A program made the position numbers and the translations under genes. Below the pieces are notes generated by a model. That model had not been told where the DNA came from, searched no databases, and saw nothing but the letters and a program-made list of their open reading frames with translations. This document shows positions 1 to 12,224 of a stretch of 64,000 bases of DNA, piece by piece; positions within the stretch are counted from its first letter, which is position 1; the number at the start of each line of letters is the position of its first letter. This DNA comes from Hydrogenophaga sp. (lineage in GTDB: Bacteria; Pseudomonadota; Gammaproteobacteria; Burkholderiales; Burkholderiaceae_C), in NCBI GenBank assembly GCA_030682835.1, contig JAUXNG010000075.1, positions 1 to 64,000 of the forward strand, read 5' to 3'.

Positions 1-709
<709 letters not shown>

Positions 710-732
710 CAAATGGCTGAGCCCTGAAATTC

Positions 733-1224
733 TCAAACGCGCAGGATTCTCTCACCCCGGCCGATACCGCTCGCGCCGGTGCGCACGGTTTCAAGGATCG
801 CGGAGCGATCGATGGCGTCGAGGAAAGCGTCGTTCTTGCTCAGGTCGCCCGTCAGTTCGATGGTGTAGCTCTTGTCGGTCACGTCGATGATGCGGCCGCG
901 GAAGATGTCGGCCATGCGCTTCATCTCTTCGCGTTCCTTGCCCACGGCGCGCACTTTCACCAGCATGAGCTCACGCTCGGTGTAGGCGCCTTCGGTAAGA
1001 TCCACCACTTTGACCACTTCAATGAGGCGGTTCAGGTGCTTGGTGATCTGCTCGATCACGTCGTCCGACCCGGTGGTCTGGATGGTCATGCGCGACAGCG
1101 AAGGGTCTTCCGTGGGGGCCACGGTGAGGGATTCGATGTTGTAGCCCCGGGCCGAAAAGAGGCCGACGACGCGCGAGAGGGCGCCTGCTTCGTTTTCAAG
1201 CAAGACGGCGATGATGTGTTTCAT
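733..1224 (-). CDS. ilvN: acetolactate synthase small (regulatory) subunit
   Basis: Regulatory subunit of acetohydroxyacid synthase (often called IlvH), 163 residues, the usual length. The N-terminal ACT domain begins MKHIIAVLLENEAGALSRV and carries the valine feedback site; the C-terminal ALS_ss_C domain includes FRGRIIDVTDKSY. The open frame extends further upstream, but the ATG at 1224 has a good ribosome-binding site (GAGGA) and is where family members begin. It lies 130 bases downstream of ilvB in the same orientation and would assemble with it. Secure. Confidence 0.96.
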   Translation of the reverse strand: MKHIIAVLLENEAGALSRVVGLFSARGYNIESLTVAPTEDPSLSRMTIQTTGSDDVIEQITKHLNRLIEVVKVVDLTEGAYTERELMLVKVRAVGKEREEMKRMADIFRGRIIDVTDKSYTIELTGDLSKNDAFLDAIDRSAILETVRTGASGIGRGERILRV

Positions 1225-1354
1225 GATGAGGATTCCTCTTTTCTGAGCCCTCCCCTGCGCACGGTAATGCGCAGGCTTGGCTGCAGATAGATTCGTCGAA
1301 GGGAGCCGCCGGGCGTAGGCGCTCATGCGCCACGCACCCGGCAGAAGGGAAGTG

Positions 1355-3136
1355 TCAGAGCTCTTCGGATCCAAGCAGCATCTCGGTGATGCCTTTGCCA
1401 GCCTCGACCATTGGCCAGACGTTTTCCGTCGGGTCCGTGCGCACGTCAATGAAGACGCAGCGGTCCTTGATGGAGCGGGCTTCGCGCAGGGCGGCCTCGA
1501 CGTCTTGTGGACGCTCGACCAGCATGCCGACGTGGCCGTAAGCCTCGGCCAGCTTCACGAAGTTGGGGAGCGCATCCATGTAGCTATGGCTGTAGCGGCC
1601 CTGATAAATCAGTTCCTGCCACTGTCGCACCATGCCCAGATAGCGGTTGTTCAGCGCCAGGATCTTGACCGCCGTACCGTACTGCTGGCAGGTCGACAGC
1701 TCCTGGATGTTCATCTGGATCGAGCCTTCGCCCGTGACACACCAGCAGTCGGCGTCCGGCTTGGCCAGCTTGATGCCCATGGCATAGGGCAGGCCCACGC
1801 CCATCGTGCCCAGACCGCCAGAGTTGATCCAGCGGCGCGGCTCGTTGAACTTGTAAAACTGCGCGGCAAACATCTGATGCTGGCCCACGTCGGACGTGAT
1901 GTAGCAGTCGTCGTCCTTGGTGAGTTCCCAGAGCTGTTCCACCACCCGCTGCGGCTTGATGACCTGGGTGTTCGCGCGGTCAAAACGCAGGCAGTCGCGT
2001 GAGCGCCAGGCTTCGATCGTCTCCCACCAGGAAGCCAGGGCCTTTTCGTCGGGCTTGGCCTGGCCTTCTTTGATCATGTTGATCAGTTCGGTCAGCACGT
2101 CCTTGACGTCGCCGACGATGGGCACATCCACCTTGACGCGTTTCGCAATGCTCGACGGATCGATGTCGATATGAATGATCTTGCGTTCCACCGAAGCAAA
2201 GTGCTTGGGGTTGCCGATCACGCGGTCGTCAAAGCGTGCGCCGACGGCCAGCAGCACGTCGCAGTTCTGCATCGCGTGGTTGGCTTCGACCGTGCCGTGC
2301 ATGCCCAGCATGCCCAGGAACTTGCGGTCCGTCGCCGGGTAGGCACCCAGGCCCATCAGGGTGTTGGTGACGGGGTAGCCCAGCAGGTCCACCAGCGTGC
2401 GCAACTCGGGTACGGCATTGCCCAGCAGCACACCGCCGCCGGTGTAGATATAGGGGCGCTTGGCGTTCAACAGCAGTTGCAGGGCCTTGCGGATCTGGCC
2501 GCCGTGGCCCTTGCGCACCGGGTTGTACGAGCGCATTTCGACCGTTTCGGGGTAACCCGAGTAAGCGGTCTTGTTGAACGAGATGTCCTTCGGAATGTCA
2601 ACCACCACCGGCCCGGGGCGACCCGTGCGGGCGATGTGGAAGGCTTTTTTCATCACCATCGCCATGTCGCGCACATCCTTGACCAGGAAGTTGTGCTTGA
2701 CGATGGGGCGCGTGATGCCGACGGTGTCGCATTCCTGGAACGCATCCGAGCCGATGGCCGCGGAGGGGACCTGGCCACAGATGATGACCATGGGAATGCT
2801 GTCGGTGTAGGCGGTCGCGATGCCGGTCACCGCGTTGGTGACGCCGGGGCCCGAGGTGACGAGCGCCACGCCGACGTCGCCGGTGGCGCGTGCGTAGCCG
2901 TCTGCCGCGTGCACGGCCGCCTGCTCATGACGCACCAGCACGTGCTGCATGGTTTCCTGCTTGTACAGGGCGTCGTAGATGTAGAGCACAGCCCCGCCGG
3001 GATAGCCCCAGATGTACTTGACACCTTCGGCCTGCAGGGCGCGCACCATGATTTCGGCGCCCATGAGCTGCTCAGTTGCGGGGGTTTGACTAGCCGCAGC
3101 AGCGGCCGAGGCCATTTCGGCCTTTGAGATTTCCAT
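1355..3136 (-). CDS. ilvB: acetolactate synthase large (catalytic) subunit
   Basis: Catalytic thiamine-diphosphate-dependent subunit of acetohydroxyacid synthase (also called IlvI), 593 residues. It condenses pyruvate with pyruvate or 2-oxobutyrate. Visible landmarks: GYPGGAVLYIYDAL at the N-terminus, the glutamate motif RHEQAAVHAADGYAR, the FAD/central domain, and the ThDP-Mg motif GEGSIQMNIQE near residue 475. The chosen ATG at 3136 is preceded by AAAGG; an upstream in-frame start adds 49 residues that do not look like the family. The enzyme proper starts about 20 residues in (after ATEQLMGAEIM). First gene of ilvBNC. A 299-bp divergent region separates it from the RDD gene; I could not find a convincing attenuator leader there. 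Confidence 0.96.
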   Translation of the reverse strand: MEISKAEMASAAAAASQTPATEQLMGAEIMVRALQAEGVKYIWGYPGGAVLYIYDALYKQETMQHVLVRHEQAAVHAADGYARATGDVGVALVTSGPGVTNAVTGIATAYTDSIPMVIICGQVPSAAIGSDAFQECDTVGITRPIVKHNFLVKDVRDMAMVMKKAFHIARTGRPGPVVVDIPKDISFNKTAYSGYPETVEMRSYNPVRKGHGGQIRKALQLLLNAKRPYIYTGGGVLLGNAVPELRTLVDLLGYPVTNTLMGLGAYPATDRKFLGMLGMHGTVEANHAMQNCDVLLAVGARFDDRVIGNPKHFASVERKIIHIDIDPSSIAKRVKVDVPIVGDVKDVLTELINMIKEGQAKPDEKALASWWETIEAWRSRDCLRFDRANTQVIKPQRVVEQLWELTKDDDCYITSDVGQHQMFAAQFYKFNEPRRWINSGGLGTMGVGLPYAMGIKLAKPDADCWCVTGEGSIQMNIQELSTCQQYGTAVKILALNNRYLGMVRQWQELIYQGRYSHSYMDALPNFVKLAEAYGHVGMLVERPQDVEAALREARSIKDRCVFIDVRTDPTENVWPMVEAGKGITEMLLGSEEL

Positions 3137-3435
3137 GATCAACCTTTCGAGAATTTCTCTGACGAAATACCTTGGGTGCCTCTGCGCCAACTCTTGTGAA
3201 GCGGTGTCGAGACTTGAGACCAATGGCCATGAGCGGGCGAATACCCCGCCGGACCTTGATCCGTTTGCGTGTGTTGAGAGCAACGCGCATTATCGCACTG
3301 CAACATGCCCATTCCGCCTGGGTGGCCCATGTCCATACGCAAAAAGGCCTGCTTTTGCTGCAATGCGACAATTGCGCACCCGTGGCCCGGCGCTCTGCCG
3401 GCCTCTCCCGCATTGACGCCGTTCCAGCCACCCGA

Positions 3436-3960
3436 ATGACCACCCAGCCCGACGCCGCACCCCTGATGGCCCCTCCCCTGATGCGCCGCATGGCCTGCTG
3501 GCTTTACGAAGGCATGCTGATGTTCGGCGTGGTCTTCATTGCCGGCTACCTGTTCTCCACCTTGACGCAAACGCGCCACGCGCTCGACAACCGCCATTTG
3601 CAGCAGGCTTTTCTGTTCGTGGTGTTCGGTATCTATTTCACCTGGTTCTGGGCCAAGGGCCAGACCCTGGCCATGAAGACCTGGCACATCCGCGTGGTGA
3701 ACCGGCAGGGGCAGACGCTGTCTCAGGGGCGCGCCCTGCTGCGCTATGTGTTGTCGTGGCTGTGGCTGCTACCGCCGCTGGCGGTGTCAGGCGCGATGGG
3801 CCTGCCCGGAGGCGAGGTCGCTGTACTGACCATCGGCTGGGTCACGGTGTGGGCGCTGCTCTCGCGCTTCCACGCCGAACGCCAGTTCCTGCACGACGCG
3901 CTGGCCGGCACCCGGCTGGTGCACTTCCAGCCGCCCGAACCACCCAAGCGCAAACGCTGA
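3436..3960 (+). CDS. RDD family membrane protein
   Basis: Small integral membrane protein of 174 residues. It has the RDD-domain pattern: an early arginine pair (LMRRMACWLYEG), a hydrophobic helix (MLMFGVVFIAGYLFS), a second helix (AFLFVVFGIYFTWFW), then the conserved GQTLAMKTWHIRVV segment and two or three more helices. RDD proteins are poorly understood; some act in ion transport. I chose the ATG at 3436 because the longer frame upstream (from 3172) lacks membrane character and runs into the divergent ilvB promoter region. It lies 41 bases before the LOG-family gene and is probably co-transcribed with it. Confidence 0.85.
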   Translation: MTTQPDAAPLMAPPLMRRMACWLYEGMLMFGVVFIAGYLFSTLTQTRHALDNRHLQQAFLFVVFGIYFTWFWAKGQTLAMKTWHIRVVNRQGQTLSQGRALLRYVLSWLWLLPPLAVSGAMGLPGGEVAVLTIGWVTVWALLSRFHAERQFLHDALAGTRLVHFQPPEPPKRKR

Positions 3961-4001
3961 CGCCTTGCGCCACTCTCCCTCGCTTTTTTCACTTTCTTGA
4001 A

Positions 4002-4589
4002 ATGACAGCCCCCACCTTCTCCCTCTGCGTCTACTGCGGCTCACGGCCTGGCGAAAATCCCGCCTTCTCTGAGGTTGCTCGGTCCGTAGGCACGTGGATT
4101 GGCCACCACGGCGGCCAGCTGGTGTACGGCGGTGGCTGCAACGGCCTCATGGGCATCACTGCGCAGGCCACGCTGGATGCGGGGGGCCGCGTGGTGGGCA
4201 TCATCCCGCAGGCGCTGGTGGAAAAGGAGTGGGCCAACCGCAATTGCACCGAACTGCATGTGGTCGACACCATGCACGAGCGCAAGCGCCTGATGGCCGA
4301 ACACGCAGACGCCTTCCTGGCACTGCCGGGCGGCATCGGCACCTTCGAGGAGTTCTTTGAGGTCTGGACCTGGCGCCAGCTGGGCTACCACGACAAGCCG
4401 GTCGGCCTGCTGAATGTCGATGGTTACTACGACGGCCTGCTCGGCTTCATGAAAACCGGCGTGACCCAGGGGTTCATGAGCGACTGGCAGATGGACCTGA
4501 TCCGTGTCGGCACGCAGCCCATGGAACTGCTGCCCGATCTGGTGCAGGCCGCTGGCCTCGCACCGCGTGCCCGCGTCGAGGCCATCTGA
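4002..4589 (+). CDS. LOG family protein (TIGR00730, nucleotide 5'-monophosphate phosphoribohydrolase type)
   Basis: Rossmann-fold protein of 195 residues in the Lonely Guy family. Members hydrolyse cytokinin riboside 5'-monophosphates or other nucleoside monophosphates to the base and ribose 5-phosphate. The N-terminus CVYCGSRPGENPAF and the signature PGGIGTFEEFFE, with MHERKRLM just before it, are the family's substrate and catalytic motifs. The ATG at 4002 is the natural start; the longer frame from 3756 overlaps the RDD gene in another phase. The bacterial substrate here is not known; the usual name of a putative lysine decarboxylase is a historical error. Confidence 0.92.
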   Translation: MTAPTFSLCVYCGSRPGENPAFSEVARSVGTWIGHHGGQLVYGGGCNGLMGITAQATLDAGGRVVGIIPQALVEKEWANRNCTELHVVDTMHERKRLMAEHADAFLALPGGIGTFEEFFEVWTWRQLGYHDKPVGLLNVDGYYDGLLGFMKTGVTQGFMSDWQMDLIRVGTQPMELLPDLVQAAGLAPRARVEAI

Positions 4590-4622
4590 GGCGAGTGGAG
4601 CCGGCGAACGGATAAGGGGCGG

Positions 4623-5003
<381 letters not shown>

Positions 5004-5099
5004 TCACGCAGGCCCCAGCCATGTTGCCCAAGCGCCGGGGCCTGCCCCCTCGGGGCACCGGTGTGCTGAAATGGCATTCCTTTAGCCGAGCCAGCCACC

Positions 5100-6116
5100 A
5101 TGAACGCCGCCGCACTCCCACACCATGTGCCACTGACCGTCGCTTTGCGCGGAGGGCACCCTGAAAACATCCACTACGGATCGCTCGCGGTGGTAGATGC
5201 CCAGGGCCAGCTGCTGGCCAGCGTGGGCGATGTGGATTCGCCACTCTTCACGCGCTCCGCCCTCAAACCCTTCCAGGCAATGCCCCTGATCGCCTGCAGC
5301 GCCGAGCGCGACGCCCTGGAAGACGCCGACATCGCCCTGCTCTGCGCCAGCCACAGCGGTGAGCCCATGCACGTTGAACGCGTGGCCGCGCTGCTGGCTC
5401 GCATCGGGGCCGGCGAAGCCGAGCTGGCCTGTGGCTCGCACGTGCCGTTTTTCTTTGCCGCCAACGGACAGTCGCCCGCGCCGGGTGCGGTTTTCACCCG
5501 CCTGCACCACAACTGCTCGGGCAAGCACACTGGCATGCTGATGCTCGCCCACGCCCTCGGCCAGCCGCTGGCGGGCTATCTGGCACCGCAACACCCGGTG
5601 CAGGAGGCGATTGCGGCCAGCGTGAGCCACTTCACCGGCATGCCGGTGGACCAGCTGGTGCGCGGCACCGACGGCTGCAGCGCCCCCAACCACGCCGTGC
5701 CCTTGCGCGCCCTCGCCCACGCTTTCGCACGGCTCACCATGGAGCAGCCCGACGCGGTTTACGGGACTGCGCCCATCCGCACCGCCCGGGCCATGAGCCG
5801 CCACCCCGAGCTGGTCAGCGGACAGGGCCGCAACGACCTGGCGCTGATGCGGGCCGGTCGCGGTGACTGGGTGAGCAAAGTGGGTGCCGACGGCGTGCAG
5901 GCGATTGCCAGTTTCAGCCGAGGCATCGCCATCGCCGCCAAGGTGAGCGACGGCGGGCTGGCGCCCCTGATGGTCGCGGTCGTGTCCGCGCTGGATCAGC
6001 TGGGCTGGCTGGACGCCGAACACCGGAAGGCGCTGGCGAGCCTGATTCCGCCACCGCTGAAGAACGCGGCCGGTATCGAAGTGGGAGAAATGCAGGCCGT
6101 GCTGAAGCTGGGGTGA
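5100..6116 (+). CDS. L-asparaginase, rhizobial type II (COG4448)
   Basis: Asparaginase of the AnsA/Rhizobium type, unrelated to the E. coli enzymes, 338 residues. Hydrolyses L-asparagine to aspartate and ammonia. Recognised by the N-terminal ENIHYGSLAVVD, the motif LFTRSALKPFQAMPL with the serine-lysine pair of this serine-lysine fold class, the CASHSGEPMH motif, and HHNCSGKHTGML with its conserved cysteine. The ATG at 5100 follows GCCGAGCCAGCC, so the Shine-Dalgarno is weak. It lies between glnB and nadE, both minus strand. The product ammonia and the glutamine-using NadE make a nitrogen-linked cluster. No signal peptide is visible, so it is probably cytoplasmic. Confidence 0.9.
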   Translation: MNAAALPHHVPLTVALRGGHPENIHYGSLAVVDAQGQLLASVGDVDSPLFTRSALKPFQAMPLIACSAERDALEDADIALLCASHSGEPMHVERVAALLARIGAGEAELACGSHVPFFFAANGQSPAPGAVFTRLHHNCSGKHTGMLMLAHALGQPLAGYLAPQHPVQEAIAASVSHFTGMPVDQLVRGTDGCSAPNHAVPLRALAHAFARLTMEQPDAVYGTAPIRTARAMSRHPELVSGQGRNDLALMRAGRGDWVSKVGADGVQAIASFSRGIAIAAKVSDGGLAPLMVAVVSALDQLGWLDAEHRKALASLIPPPLKNAAGIEVGEMQAVLKLG

Positions 6117-6139
6117 CCGATGCTTCATCACGAGAGCTG

Positions 6140-6202
6140 ACAAACCGTTCGGGCTGAGCCACAAACCCTTCCGGCTGAGCCACAAACCGTTCGGGCTGAG
6201 CC
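6140..6202. repeat. three tandem copies of a 21-bp unit (dispersed repeat family)
   Basis: Three direct copies of ACAAACCGTTCGGGCTGAGCC at 6140-6160, 6161-6181 (two substitutions) and 6182-6202, followed by TGTCGAAGCCC. The GTTCGGGCTGAGCCTGTCGAAG core is the same family as the palindrome at 621-709. It sits between the convergent ends of the asparaginase and nadE genes. Confidence 0.85.
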
Positions 6203-6240
6203 TGTCGAAGCCCTCGCGCTCAGGAAGGCGCTGAACCGCC

Positions 6241-7938
6241 TCAAGCCCGGTACTTGCTGGTGACGGGGTAGCGCCAATCCTTTCCGAAGCTGCGGTGCGT
6301 CACGCGGATGCCCACCGGTGCCTGGCGGCGCTTGTACTCGTTGATGCGGATCAGCCGCACCACCTGGTCCACGTCCGCAGCCGAGAAACCATCGGCGACG
6401 ATCTGGGCCGGGCTCTGGTCGTTCTCCATGTAGCGCTCGATGATGGCGTCCAGCACGGCGTACTCGGGCAGGCTGTCCTGGTCCTTCTGGTCGGCACGCA
6501 GTTCGGCACTGGGCGGGCGCGTGATGATGCGCTCAGGGATCGGGTTCGCACCGGTGCCATACGGGTCGTGCGCGTTGCGCCAGTGCGCCAGCCGGAACAC
6601 CATGGTCTTCACCACATCCTTGATGACGGCAAACCCGCCCGCCATGTCCCCGTACAGCGTGCAGTAACCGGTGGCCATCTCGCTCTTGTTGCCGGTGGTC
6701 AGCACGATGCCGCCAAACTTGTTGGACAAGGCCATCAGCAGCGTGCCTCGGATGCGGGCCTGCAGGTTCTCCTCCGTCGTGTCTTCGGGCAGGCCGGCAA
6801 ATTCGCTGGCCAGGCTCGCCTTGAAGGCTTCGAAATGAGGCGCAATGTTGATCACGTCGTGGCGCACGCCCAGCCGCTCGGCCATGTCCTGCGCATCGAT
6901 CCACGAAATGTCCGCCGTGTAGGGCGACGGCATCATGACCGTGCGCACCCGGTCCCGGCCCAGCGCATCCACCGCGATGGCGAGCACCAGCGCCGAGTCG
7001 ATGCCGCCCGAGAGACCCAGCAGTGCACTTGGAAAGCCATTCTTGCCAATGTAGTCACGCACCCCGAGCACCAGCGCGTGCCACAGATCGGCCTCGGTGC
7101 TGTGGTCCCGGTCCACCGCGGCGGAGATGTCCCAGCCCTTGTCACGGCGGGAGAAACGGCAGTCGAACAGGGTTTCCTCGAAACTCACGGCCCGGCCCAC
7201 CAGGGAGCCATCGGCCGCAAGAGCAAAGCTGCGCCCCTCGAACACGATCTCGTCCTGCCCGCCCACGAGATGGGCGTACACCAGTGGCAGGCCGGTGGCG
7301 CGCACCCGCTCGCGCATGGTGGTCTCGCGCTCCCCACCTTTGCCCGCATGGAAAGGCGACGCGTTGATGACCGCCAGCAGCTCGGCGCCCGCCGCCACGG
7401 CGTCGGCCGCCGGAGCATCGAACCAGGCGTCTTCGCAGATCAGCAGGCCCACGCGCACGCTGGTGCCGTCCGCCGTGGCCACGTCAAACACGCCGGTGCC
7501 GCGCCCCGGCACAAAGTAGCGACGTTCGTCGAACACCTGGTAATTGGGCAGCTCGCGCTTGGCGCAGCTCATGTGAACCTGGCCTTCGAGCAGCACGGTG
7601 GCCGCGTTGTACAGCCAGGCCACCGACACGCTGCGCTCCCGCCGGGCAGCCGCCTCGGGCTGCATCACCCGCGCCGGATGTCCCACCACGATGTGCAGGC
7701 CTTTGAGGCCGGCGGTCTCGCGCGCCACGGCTTTCAGGGCATCATCGCAGGCGTCGATGAAGGCGGGGCGCAGAAACAGGTCTTCCGCTGCGTACCCGCA
7801 GATGGCCAGCTCGGGCGTCAGCAGCAGGCGCGCTCCGCGGGCGTGTGCCTGGTGCGCCGCATCGATGATTTTCCGGGCATTGCCCGCCATGTCGCCCACC
7901 ACGAAGTTGAGCTGGGCCACGCAAATTGGAAGAGTCAT
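6241..7938 (-). CDS. nadE: glutamine-dependent NAD+ synthetase
   Basis: Two-domain NAD synthetase of 565 residues. It amidates nicotinate adenine dinucleotide to NAD with ATP and glutamine-derived ammonia. The N-terminal nitrilase-fold glutaminase carries the Glu-Lys-Cys triad (ELAICGYAAEDL, MSCAKRELPNY, GLLICEDAWF). The C-terminal synthetase carries the PP-loop LGLSGGIDSALVLAIA, with TTGNKSEMATGYCTLYGDMAGG further on. Full length. The start codon overlaps, head to head, the start of the GNAT-like gene on the other strand, so the two promoters would have to lie inside each other's coding sequence unless one gene starts later. Confidence 0.96.
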   Translation of the reverse strand: MTLPICVAQLNFVVGDMAGNARKIIDAAHQAHARGARLLLTPELAICGYAAEDLFLRPAFIDACDDALKAVARETAGLKGLHIVVGHPARVMQPEAAARRERSVSVAWLYNAATVLLEGQVHMSCAKRELPNYQVFDERRYFVPGRGTGVFDVATADGTSVRVGLLICEDAWFDAPAADAVAAGAELLAVINASPFHAGKGGERETTMRERVRATGLPLVYAHLVGGQDEIVFEGRSFALAADGSLVGRAVSFEETLFDCRFSRRDKGWDISAAVDRDHSTEADLWHALVLGVRDYIGKNGFPSALLGLSGGIDSALVLAIAVDALGRDRVRTVMMPSPYTADISWIDAQDMAERLGVRHDVINIAPHFEAFKASLASEFAGLPEDTTEENLQARIRGTLLMALSNKFGGIVLTTGNKSEMATGYCTLYGDMAGGFAVIKDVVKTMVFRLAHWRNAHDPYGTGANPIPERIITRPPSAELRADQKDQDSLPEYAVLDAIIERYMENDQSPAQIVADGFSAADVDQVVRLIRINEYKRRQAPVGIRVTHRSFGKDWRYPVTSKYRA

Positions 7939-9202
7939 GCAGTCTGGGGAATGGGTCGAAAACAGGGCGCCTGAGGGCCTGCAAGAGGCATCGCCGGATT
8001 ATGTCACCCGGGTGTTTTCCACGCCTTCTGCCATTCCCACCCACGCATGGGACGCGCTGCTGGTGCACGAGACAGACCCCAGCCCCTTCATGCGCCACGC
8101 TTACCTGAGCGCCCTGCACGAGAGCGGCAGCGCATGCATCGATGCGGGCTGGCAGGCGCAGTTCCTGACGATATGGCAAGGCGACAGCCTGGTGGCCGCT
8201 GCGCCCCTGTACCTGAAGAACCATTCCTATGGGGAATACGTGTTCGACTGGGCATGGGCGAACGCCTACGCCCAGCACGGGCTGAGCTACTACCCGAAGG
8301 CGCTGGTGGCAGTGCCCTTCACGCCCGTGCCGGGCGCCCGGCTGCTCGCGCGCGATCCGCACGCCCGCGCGGCGCTGGTGGGAGCGCTCATCGAACACGC
8401 CAAGGACGAAGACCTTTCTTCCCTGCACCTGCTGTTCGGGCAGCCACATGACATCGAGGCGTGTACCTCGGCAGGCATGATGCTGCGCCACACGGTTCAG
8501 TTCCACTGGAAGAACGCGGCCCCCACGCTCCCCGCTTCGCGTGGTTCGCTGGACGAGGCAGGGCGAGACGAGCAAGCCGAACCACGCTTCACCGACTTCG
8601 AGCACTTTCTGGCCAGCCTTCAACAGGAAAAGCGCAAGAAGATCCGGCAGGAGCGGCGCAAGGTGGCCGAGGCCGGGGTCACATTTCGCTGGTCACGGGG
8701 GGCAGACATCAGCGCCAGCGACTGGGCGTTCTTCTACCGCTGCTACCAGCGCACCTACCTCGAGCACGGCAATGCGCCTTACCTCACACCCGACTTCTTC
8801 AACCGCATGGCCCAGACCATGCCTCAGCACTGGCTGATGTTCGTCGCCGAGCGGGGCGGTCAGCCCATCGCCAGCAGCCTGATCGGCATCGATGCCGAGG
8901 CGCGGGTGGCCTATGGCCGCTACTGGGGTGCGCTGGAGCGGGTCGATTGCCTGCACTTCGAAGCCTGCTACTACCAGCCGGTGGCCTGGTGCATCGCCCA
9001 TGGCTTCGTGCGGTTTGAAGGTGGCGCGCAGGGGGAACACAAGATGGCACGCGCCCTGCTCCCGGTGACCACGACCAGCGCCCACTGGCTGGCCCACCCG
9101 TCGTTTGCCGACGCGGTGGAACGCTTCCTGGACCGCGAGCGAGACGGCGTGGCCGGCTACATGGCAACCCTCGAACGCCACAGCCCCCTGCGCCGGGCGT
9201 AA
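7937..9202 (+). CDS. GNAT family N-acetyltransferase-like protein (COG3146, peptidogalycan-type)
   Basis: Protein of about 421 residues related to COG3146/DUF482, a FemABX/GNAT-fold family once described as peptidogalycan biosynthesis proteins. Typical segments: SPFMRHAYLSALHESGSA near the N-terminus, FDWAWANAYAQHGLSYYPKA, the KRKKIRQERRKV basic stretch, and the C-terminal ARVAYGRYWGA, LHFEACYYQP and EHKMARALLP motifs. Function unverified; acyl transfer is inferred from the fold. The frame is open back to 7598 inside nadE. I chose the ATG at 7937 because the family-like sequence begins about 20 residues later (YVTRVFSTPSAIP), but the exact start is uncertain. Confidence 0.82.
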   Translation: MQSGEWVENRAPEGLQEASPDYVTRVFSTPSAIPTHAWDALLVHETDPSPFMRHAYLSALHESGSACIDAGWQAQFLTIWQGDSLVAAAPLYLKNHSYGEYVFDWAWANAYAQHGLSYYPKALVAVPFTPVPGARLLARDPHARAALVGALIEHAKDEDLSSLHLLFGQPHDIEACTSAGMMLRHTVQFHWKNAAPTLPASRGSLDEAGRDEQAEPRFTDFEHFLASLQQEKRKKIRQERRKVAEAGVTFRWSRGADISASDWAFFYRCYQRTYLEHGNAPYLTPDFFNRMAQTMPQHWLMFVAERGGQPIASSLIGIDAEARVAYGRYWGALERVDCLHFEACYYQPVAWCIAHGFVRFEGGAQGEHKMARALLPVTTTSAHWLAHPSFADAVERFLDRERDGVAGYMATLERHSPLRRA

Positions 9203-9235
9203 AAAAACGCCTGCGGCGACCAGCGCGGCAGGCGT
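9203..9235 (-). terminator. Rho-independent terminator downstream of ppa
   Basis: Stem ACGCCTGC / GCAGGCGT with a 13-base loop, followed on the minus strand by a run of seven T. It ends the ppa transcript and lies between the convergent ends of ppa and the GNAT-like gene. Confidence 0.8.
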
Positions 9236-9258
9236 GTTCTGTTCAGCAAGAAGAGGGA

Positions 9259-9801
9259 TCAGCCCTTGGCTTTTTCCTTCTGGTAGTTGGCCATGCCGTC
9301 GGTGATTTCTTTCTTCGCCGAATCGATGCCTTCCCAGCCCAGCACCTTCACCCACTTGCCTTTTTCCAGGTCTTTGTAGTGCTCGAAGAAATGGGCGATG
9401 GCGTTGCGGCGCATGGCGTTGACATCGTCGATGTTCTTCCAGTGGTCGTACATGGGCAACACCTTGGTGGTGGGCACCGCGATCACCTTGCCGTCCACGC
9501 CGGCTTCGTCTTCCATCATCAGGATGCCCAGCGCGCGGCAGGGCACCACCACGCCCGGGTGCAGCGCGTAGGGGGTGATCACCAGCACATCCACCGGGTC
9601 GCCGTCGCCCGACAGCGTCTGCGGCACATAGCCGTAGTTGGTCGGGTAGTGCATGGCGGTCGTCATGAAACGGTCCACGAACAGCGCGCCCGTTTCCTTG
9701 TCCACTTCGTACTTGATCGGGTCGGCGTTCATCGGAATTTCGATGATCACGTTGAACGACTCGGGGGCGTTGCTGCCGGGGGTGACGTTGTCTAGGGACA
9801 T
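9259..9801 (-). CDS. ppa: inorganic pyrophosphatase (family I, soluble)
   Basis: Cytoplasmic Mg-dependent pyrophosphatase, 180 residues, the usual bacterial length. Active-site motifs are present: the lysine in [11 protein letters not shown], the triple-aspartate motif DGDPVDVLV near residue 70, and the [13 protein letters not shown] segment. The start at 9801 gives the family-like [18 protein letters not shown]. It is transcribed away from the membrane pyrophosphatase hppA, so the cell has both a heat-wasting and an energy-conserving route for pyrophosphate side by side. Confidence 0.96.
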   Translation of the reverse strand: MSLDNVTPGSNAPESFNVIIEIPMNADPIKYEVDKETGALFVDRFMTTAMHYPTNYGYVPQTLSGDGDPVDVLVITPYALHPGVVVPCRALGILMMEDEAGVDGKVIAVPTTKVLPMYDHWKNIDDVNAMRRNAIAHFFEHYKDLEKGKWVKVLGWEGIDSAKKEITDGMANYQKEKAKG

Positions 9802-10103
9802 GGAGGTTTGTCTGTGTAGTTGATCGGAAACGGGGGGCCGTGGGCGGAACACGCGCGCGTCGGCCAGCGGGGGCGACGGGCGCCTCTCGCGCCTAGGATT
9901 TACCCTGATTTTACTGATTCGAACCTTACTTCCTGCTGCGGCCGCCGCACAGCGCCGTCATTACCCGCTAAATTGTGTGCGTTGGCCAATCGTCCTGCGG
10001 AACCGTCGCTCCATGCGATACCGCCCGGCAGCGAGGAAGCAACGCAGCGGGGGTGACCCGAGGAGCGTTGCCCCTTCCAAGTCGAAACGAGCAGGAGAAA
10101 CAC
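9802..10103. promoter_or_regulatory. divergent ppa/hppA intergenic region
   Basis: About 300 bases between two divergent pyrophosphatase genes. It must carry both promoters. I see an AT-richer stretch around 9898-9930 (TTTACCCTGATTTTACTG) but no clear -35/-10 pair, no RNA gene and no convincing open frame. A good Shine-Dalgarno (AGGAGA) lies just before the hppA start. Confidence 0.5.
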
Positions 10104-12164
<2,061 letters not shown>

Positions 12165-12185
12165 GGTTCAACTCACTCAAGCAAA

Positions 12186-12210
12186 ACGCCCGCCTGCCGC
12201 GGGCGTTTTT
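12186..12210 (+). terminator. Rho-independent terminator after hppA
   Basis: Stem ACGCCCGC (12186-12193) / GCGGGCGT (12199-12206) with a 5-base loop and a run of five T ending at 12210. An A run precedes the stem, so it could also act for the convergent TetR gene. Confidence 0.85.
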
Positions 12211-12224
12211 CGCTTTGTGGTGGA

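Noticed and set aside
3137-3435. Leader-peptide attenuator upstream of ilvB
   Set aside because: I could not find a short frame rich in Val/Leu/Ile codons followed by alternative hairpins on the minus strand.
7598-7936. N-terminal extension of the GNAT-like protein
   Set aside because: Lies wholly inside nadE on the other strand and does not resemble the family, whose sequence starts near 7990.
6295-7974. Plus-strand open frame of 559 codons
   Set aside because: Antisense shadow of nadE; His/Arg/Gly-rich composition and no domain. High GC opens such frames.
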